This document shows, piece by piece, positions 42,077 to 45,565 of a stretch of 45,565 nt of DNA. The stretch is from Bacteroidales bacterium (GTDB lineage: Bacteria; Bacteroidota; Bacteroidia; Bacteroidales; UBA932): contig JALCSU010000014.1 of assembly GCA_022653735.1 (NCBI GenBank), positions 1 to 45,565 on the forward strand. Direction: 5' to 3'. Both the position numbers and the translations under genes were made by a program. The notes below the pieces were generated by a model. That model saw nothing but the letters and a program-made list of their open reading frames with translations, made no database searches and was not told the DNA's origin. Within the stretch, counting starts at the first letter, position 1. Every line of letters starts with the position of its first letter.

Positions 42077-42446
42077 AATATTATCCGATGAATATTGGCT
42101 GATTATCCATACAAAAACACACTTTAAGAATATTTCTATTCGGATTTTCCCCTCAGAGCCGGCATTCCAAAATTGAATATTCGGATGAAGAGTCGGGAAT
42201 TGACTTTACGGTCATCAAGTTTATGCCCCTCTCCTTTGAAAGTCTTGGACCCAATGCTAATAGGACGATATGACAGGAATATAACTGCCTCATAAGTAGA
42301 GCCTAACTTCCAAGTCTCTTTTTTTGTGGATTCTTGAGCTTGATTTTTCGAGAATAATTATTTCTGATTTTAAATAGATTCTTAGAGAATAAAACGTTAT
42401 ATTAGCAAAGAAAATTACCACATACCTAGAACTAAAATTTAGAACC
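42077..42446. other. Intergenic region without recognised genes
   Basis: About 370 bp between divergent sdaA and the gene at 42447. It is AT-rich near its right end. No tRNA, small coding frame or convincing promoter was recognised. Confidence 0.5.
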
Positions 42447-42875
42447 ATGAGAAAAGGTCCCGTTTTCATCAGCGGATTCTTTCTTGGAATCATCTGCACC
42501 GCCCTAGTTTTGTTTTTCATCGGTAGGGAGGCATCATCGACGGTCAATCCTGAGACAGGAGTCTCCTATCCTCAGGGGGTCACACTCTCAGACCACCCAA
42601 TAGAGTTCACCGAGTCTTTCGACTTCAAAGTGCTACAAGTGCTTGACAAAGGGGCTTTGGCACTATGCAGAAGCAGAGACGGAGATCCACAATTAGGTGT
42701 AAGCCCTTCTTATCTTGGAACAACTATTTTCATTGTAAGCGATGGCCAGAACATGTTCTATGATAAGCAGATAATAGCAGTTCCAGAAGGCAAAAATGCA
42801 TATCAGATAGGAACGTATCAGTATATGGCGCAGTCTGAGACAATGAAAACGGTTCCAGTCATCGAATTCATGTAG
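42447..42875 (+). CDS. Membrane-anchored protein of unknown function
   Basis: A 142-residue protein with one N-terminal transmembrane segment (about residues 8-26, GFFLGIICTALVLFFIG) and no cleavage site, so probably anchored with a periplasmic domain. The rest looks like a compact beta-rich domain (FKVLQVLDKGALALCRS, TIFIVSDGQNMFYDKQII, AYQIGTYQYMAQSETMKTVPVIEF). The pattern fits small conserved Bacteroidales proteins without known role. It stands alone between sdaA and the cas genes. Confidence 0.75.
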   Translation: MRKGPVFISGFFLGIICTALVLFFIGREASSTVNPETGVSYPQGVTLSDHPIEFTESFDFKVLQVLDKGALALCRSRDGDPQLGVSPSYLGTTIFIVSDGQNMFYDKQIIAVPEGKNAYQIGTYQYMAQSETMKTVPVIEFM

Positions 42876-42993
42876 GAGAAGAAAGTGTGAAATATAAAAA
42901 GGATCATACAAGTTGCATTGTGACCACATTTGTATCCTGACATGTCTATGCTATTTTCCCTTGGATAAAAAAAATCAAAAATTTTTTTGCTTG

Positions 42994-43027
42994 TGTAGCG
43001 ATTTGGCATAAGCTACAAATATCTTTG
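42994..43027 (+). promoter_or_regulatory. cas6 promoter region with inverted repeat
   Basis: A TATCTTTG -7 box lies at 43020-43027. TGTAGC (42994-42999) and GCTACA (43012-43017) form an inverted repeat over the expected -33 region, a possible operator. The leader to ATG 43073 is about 40 nt. Confidence 0.5.
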
Positions 43028-43072
43028 TGCTTAGAACAAAAATTAATATGCTAAAACGATAAATTTTACGTT

Positions 43073-43849
43073 ATGCGATTCAGATTAACTTTACATATTG
43101 ACCGCAGCCAGGGCGACCTTCTGCCGTTCAATTATCAGCATGAGCAATCGGCAGTAATTTACCATATTCTGTCGCAGGCAGATGAGCAGTATGCCACCTG
43201 GCTTCACGATAATGGCTATCAGACCGATAACGGTAAACGCTTCAAGCTCTTTGCCTATTCTCGATTCTCATTAGGGAGCTATGCAATCGACAAGCGAAGC
43301 AGCTGCTTGATAATCATGAGCGACTGGGCATCGTGGACTATAAGTTTCTTGCCAGAGAAGAGCACCCAGAAGTTTATTCAGGGGTTATTTGCCAATCAGC
43401 ACTTTATAATAGGCGACAAGTTCCACAAAGTGGCATTCGATGTAATGGGCGTTGAGACTCTCCCGGCAATTGAAGTCACTCCTCTGATGTCGTTCCGTGC
43501 GACATCACCAGTCTGCGTGAAAGAGCATATCGGTGATCAGATACGCTATATGTCACCCAAGGATTCAAATTATGGCGAGGCCATTTTAAAAGGGCTGCTG
43601 GCGCGTTATGAAACCTTGAACGGTGCACCATTTACCGGAGATGTCTCGAACTTTCACTTTACTCTCATCGACACTAAGGTTAAGTCCGCCCTTATTGCCA
43701 TTAAGTCAGGTACCCCTCAGCAGACCTTCGTGAAAGGGTATCTCTACTCCTTCAAAATGACCGGGCCAGAGGAACTCTTACGCCTGGCGGCAGAAGGAGG
43801 AATAGGCGAAGAGTGCTCTCAAGGCTTCGGATATATAATTCCACTTTAA
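43073..43849 (+). CDS. cas6: CRISPR-associated endoribonuclease Cas6
   Basis: A 258-residue protein. It processes pre-crRNA within repeats. The RAMP fold is recognisable from MRFRLTLHIDRSQGDLLPFNYQHEQSAVIYHIL at the start to the Gly-rich loop GGIGEECSQGFGYI at the end. The middle (FLPEKSTQKFIQGLFANQHFIIGDKFHKV, SPVCVKE, YMSPKDSNYGEAI) matches Bacteroidota type I-B Cas6. It is the first gene of the operon, 11 bp before the Cas8-like gene. No CRISPR repeats lie in the window. Confidence 0.93.
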   Translation: MRFRLTLHIDRSQGDLLPFNYQHEQSAVIYHILSQADEQYATWLHDNGYQTDNGKRFKLFAYSRFSLGSYAIDKRSSCLIIMSDWASWTISFLPEKSTQKFIQGLFANQHFIIGDKFHKVAFDVMGVETLPAIEVTPLMSFRATSPVCVKEHIGDQIRYMSPKDSNYGEAILKGLLARYETLNGAPFTGDVSNFHFTLIDTKVKSALIAIKSGTPQQTFVKGYLYSFKMTGPEELLRLAAEGGIGEECSQGFGYIIPL

Positions 43850-43860
43850 TAACAAGGAAA

Positions 43861-45444
43861 ATGATTAGAGAAATAATAAATTTTACAAAGAATCTGATTG
43901 AAGATATCCCAGATATCCTCACATGGAATGCGTATCCGGATAAGGGGTTGCATGCATTCATAGATATCGATCAAGATGGCCATTGGTCCAATACCGATTT
44001 AAAGAGCGATATTGATTATGTCTATTATGACGGGAACAATAATGATAGCCCTCTACTCCAGAATGCGTATCATTATCAAGATGCATCTGGGTACATTACA
44101 ATGAATAAGGTAAAAGCATTTGACTCGAAGCAGAAAATTCATTCTTGCTCTCCCTTTGCGATAGCCTTTAATTTTAATGACAAAGTTCCCGGCGTAAAAC
44201 TTACGAAAAAATCCACTCCTGAAGAGAAGGAAAAATACTATACTAAGTTGCATACAATGCGTTTCGATGTGGTTAAAAGCCGTTTAGCAGACTATAAGAG
44301 CAACGCTCTTAAAATGTATGGGATAGGCACTAAAGACAATGTAATCTTATATATAGAAGGCTTCTTTTCCGCTTTCATAGAAATCATTAAAGCTCTTCAG
44401 ACTAAAAATGAATATAAGTCTCTGAAGGAAAAAGATTATGTTCACATTTACCTTCGTAGCGTCCCTCTGGAAGAGCAAGAGAGACTACATAATTACTATA
44501 TCAGCAACAATATATACAGTGGAGAAGTCACTAAAGACAATAAGATGGGTTCCGTTGATTTTCTGACGACGTACAACAGCAAAAAGATATTTTTGCGCCA
44601 CCAAACGAGTTTTCTTATGAATGGCGTAAGCCAAAGGTTCTCCATTGAGGATGCTTTCAATTTGCTGAAATTTTGTAAACTGATCGATCATAACGTCCTT
44701 CCTTCGCCATTGCCTATAGTGGTTGATCAGCGAGAGCTGAATAAATCAATTGTTAAGATTTTTAATGAAGATGAAGAACATCTATCTTTCCGGAATATAA
44801 TAAAACAGCTATTCGAGCAGAAAAACCTGAAATATCTATCTGATTTTTATCTTGTGAACATGATAAAGACAAAAGATGGCTATCAGCTCAATGACTGCGA
44901 CTTTGTATCAACGTTCCATTATTATTTGGATAACCCCATCATTATTGCCAATTTGATGGAATCTGCCCACAAGGAAGACAAGACTATAGTGCTTGATGAT
45001 GATAAAAAGATTGACACAATCTTTGGTTTTGAGAGTATTGCCGTAAGAATGATGTTTGATAACAGGCTCGTTTATATCAACGATGATATTTATCAAACCC
45101 ACTATTTCGATGAACTCTCTTCTAAGGATACAAACGATTCCATAAAGGGCATTCTCTCATTGGCAAAGAAATATCGTTCGGCGATATATGATTTCATATA
45201 CAAGTCAAAAGCGAATGCTCTCAATTCAAGAATAATTGATGACATTATGCTTCACTCTATATTGTTTGAAATTCATGGAGATGAGATTAATGGCCGTTGC
45301 GAATGGAATCAAACTATAAAGCGGAAGCTAAATCTTTGGTTTTGTCTTTATGACTATTTTACCGATACGCCAATAGAAAATATTAATATAATAAAAAATT
45401 TAGAACGAAGAAACAATATGAAAACCACAATTAAAGAACACTAG
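43861..45444 (+). CDS. Cas8-like large subunit (probable type I-B, Csh1/Cas8b-like)
   Basis: A 527-residue protein starting MIREIINFTKNLIEDIPDILTW. KIHSCSPFAIAFNFN, a poorly conserved middle and the position directly after cas6 fit the large Cascade subunit of Bacteroidota type I-B systems, which reads the PAM. The call rests mostly on context, because Cas8 proteins diverge quickly. The frame ends NNMKTTIKEH and stop. The internal ATG at 45418 opens an MKTTIKE start resembling Cas7, so the 3' end may be a fusion with a broken cas7 start. No cas7, cas5 or cas3 is seen in the remaining 120 bp. Confidence 0.6.
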   Translation: MIREIINFTKNLIEDIPDILTWNAYPDKGLHAFIDIDQDGHWSNTDLKSDIDYVYYDGNNNDSPLLQNAYHYQDASGYITMNKVKAFDSKQKIHSCSPFAIAFNFNDKVPGVKLTKKSTPEEKEKYYTKLHTMRFDVVKSRLADYKSNALKMYGIGTKDNVILYIEGFFSAFIEIIKALQTKNEYKSLKEKDYVHIYLRSVPLEEQERLHNYYISNNIYSGEVTKDNKMGSVDFLTTYNSKKIFLRHQTSFLMNGVSQRFSIEDAFNLLKFCKLIDHNVLPSPLPIVVDQRELNKSIVKIFNEDEEHLSFRNIIKQLFEQKNLKYLSDFYLVNMIKTKDGYQLNDCDFVSTFHYYLDNPIIIANLMESAHKEDKTIVLDDDKKIDTIFGFESIAVRMMFDNRLVYINDDIYQTHYFDELSSKDTNDSIKGILSLAKKYRSAIYDFIYKSKANALNSRIIDDIMLHSILFEIHGDEINGRCEWNQTIKRKLNLWFCLYDYFTDTPIENINIIKNLERRNNMKTTIKEH

Positions 45445-45445
45445 T

Positions 45446-45465
45446 GATGCGTTAACTTTCGCATC
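45446..45465 (+). terminator. Weak hairpin after the Cas8-like gene
   Basis: GATGCG (45446-45451) pairs with CGCATC (45460-45465), followed by TGTGTTTGT. The stem is only 6 bp, so termination is uncertain. Confidence 0.3.
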
Positions 45466-45565
45466 TGTGTTTGTAACTAATTAATATATTATAATTTAAC
45501 TAAGTTCTTTGACAACCGCGATTTGAAATGAGTTCGTAGCTTTGCGGCATAATCCGTAGAGTATG
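45466..45565 (+). promoter_or_regulatory. Possible leader or promoter at the window end
   Basis: AT-rich DNA leads to GTTCTTTGACA (about 45504-45514) and TAGCTTTG (45537-45544). The two resemble Bacteroidetes promoter boxes, but the 25-bp spacing is long. It could start another transcript or a CRISPR leader beyond the window. Confidence 0.3.

Noticed and set aside
42290..42547. Minus-strand frame of 85 codons
   Set aside because: It overlaps the better-supported gene at 42447 and is rich in unlikely residue runs from AT-rich intergenic DNA.
1..45565. tRNA or rRNA genes
   Set aside because: No T-loop GTTCGA-type segments with matching acceptor stems or rRNA cores were recognised. GTTCTTTGACA at the end resembles sequences near some rRNA promoters but nothing follows in the window.

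Overview
The window looks like a chromosomal segment of a Bacteroidota (Bacteroidales-type) bacterium. The evidence is: promoters of the TTTG-N19-22-TAnnTTTG type in front of many genes; few purine-rich ribosome binding sites; many lipoproteins; a short-form CstA; an EpsC-type serine acetyltransferase; tamB divergent from tsaD; a C10 (streptopain-like) peptidase remnant; and a Cas6 of the kind found in Bacteroidetes type I-B systems. Species cannot be named from the sequence.

Layout. (1) 1-9.15 kb is an AT-rich, rearranged accessory region. It has five small outer-membrane beta-barrel paralogues, small lipoproteins and secreted proteins, gene fragments, and several 100-230 bp repeats that move promoters, gene ends and terminators around. 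An AbiEi/AbiEii toxin-antitoxin pair sits between two 125-bp direct repeats. (2) 9.2-33.8 kb is mostly core metabolism: a flavodoxin lipoprotein with cstA and a Nudix hydrolase; cysK-epsC and ahpC-ahpF; an AlbA_2/ATPase regulator; an MBL hydrolase; an SGNH hydrolase; the tamB-methyltransferase-folB-mtaB operon divergent from tsaD; an FAD dehydrogenase with a repetitive Arg/Asp tail; a serine hydrolase; and umuDC. (3) 33.8-42.1 kb holds two different REP-associated tyrosine transposases (RAYTs), each flanked by its own palindromic repeats. Between and beside them lie a GDPD, the pgi-sugar kinase-nucleotidyltransferase operon and sdaA. (4) 42.4-45.6 kb holds a small membrane-anchored protein and the start of a type I CRISPR-cas operon (cas6 and a Cas8-like large subunit). 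No CRISPR array lies in the window.

How the genes work together. CysK/EpsC make cysteine next to the AhpCF peroxide-defence pair. TsaD makes t6A, which MtaB then methylthiolates. Pgi is translationally coupled to a galactokinase-like kinase and a nucleotidyltransferase, which suggests sugar-to-NDP-sugar salvage.

The most unusual signals are: a strong excess of the hexamer GAATAT/ATATTC in the core part only; a RAYT repeat that supplies the same C-terminal peptide to two unrelated proteins; a UmuD whose catalytic Lys is Arg; and the modular shuffling of the beta-barrel array. All counts were made by eye.
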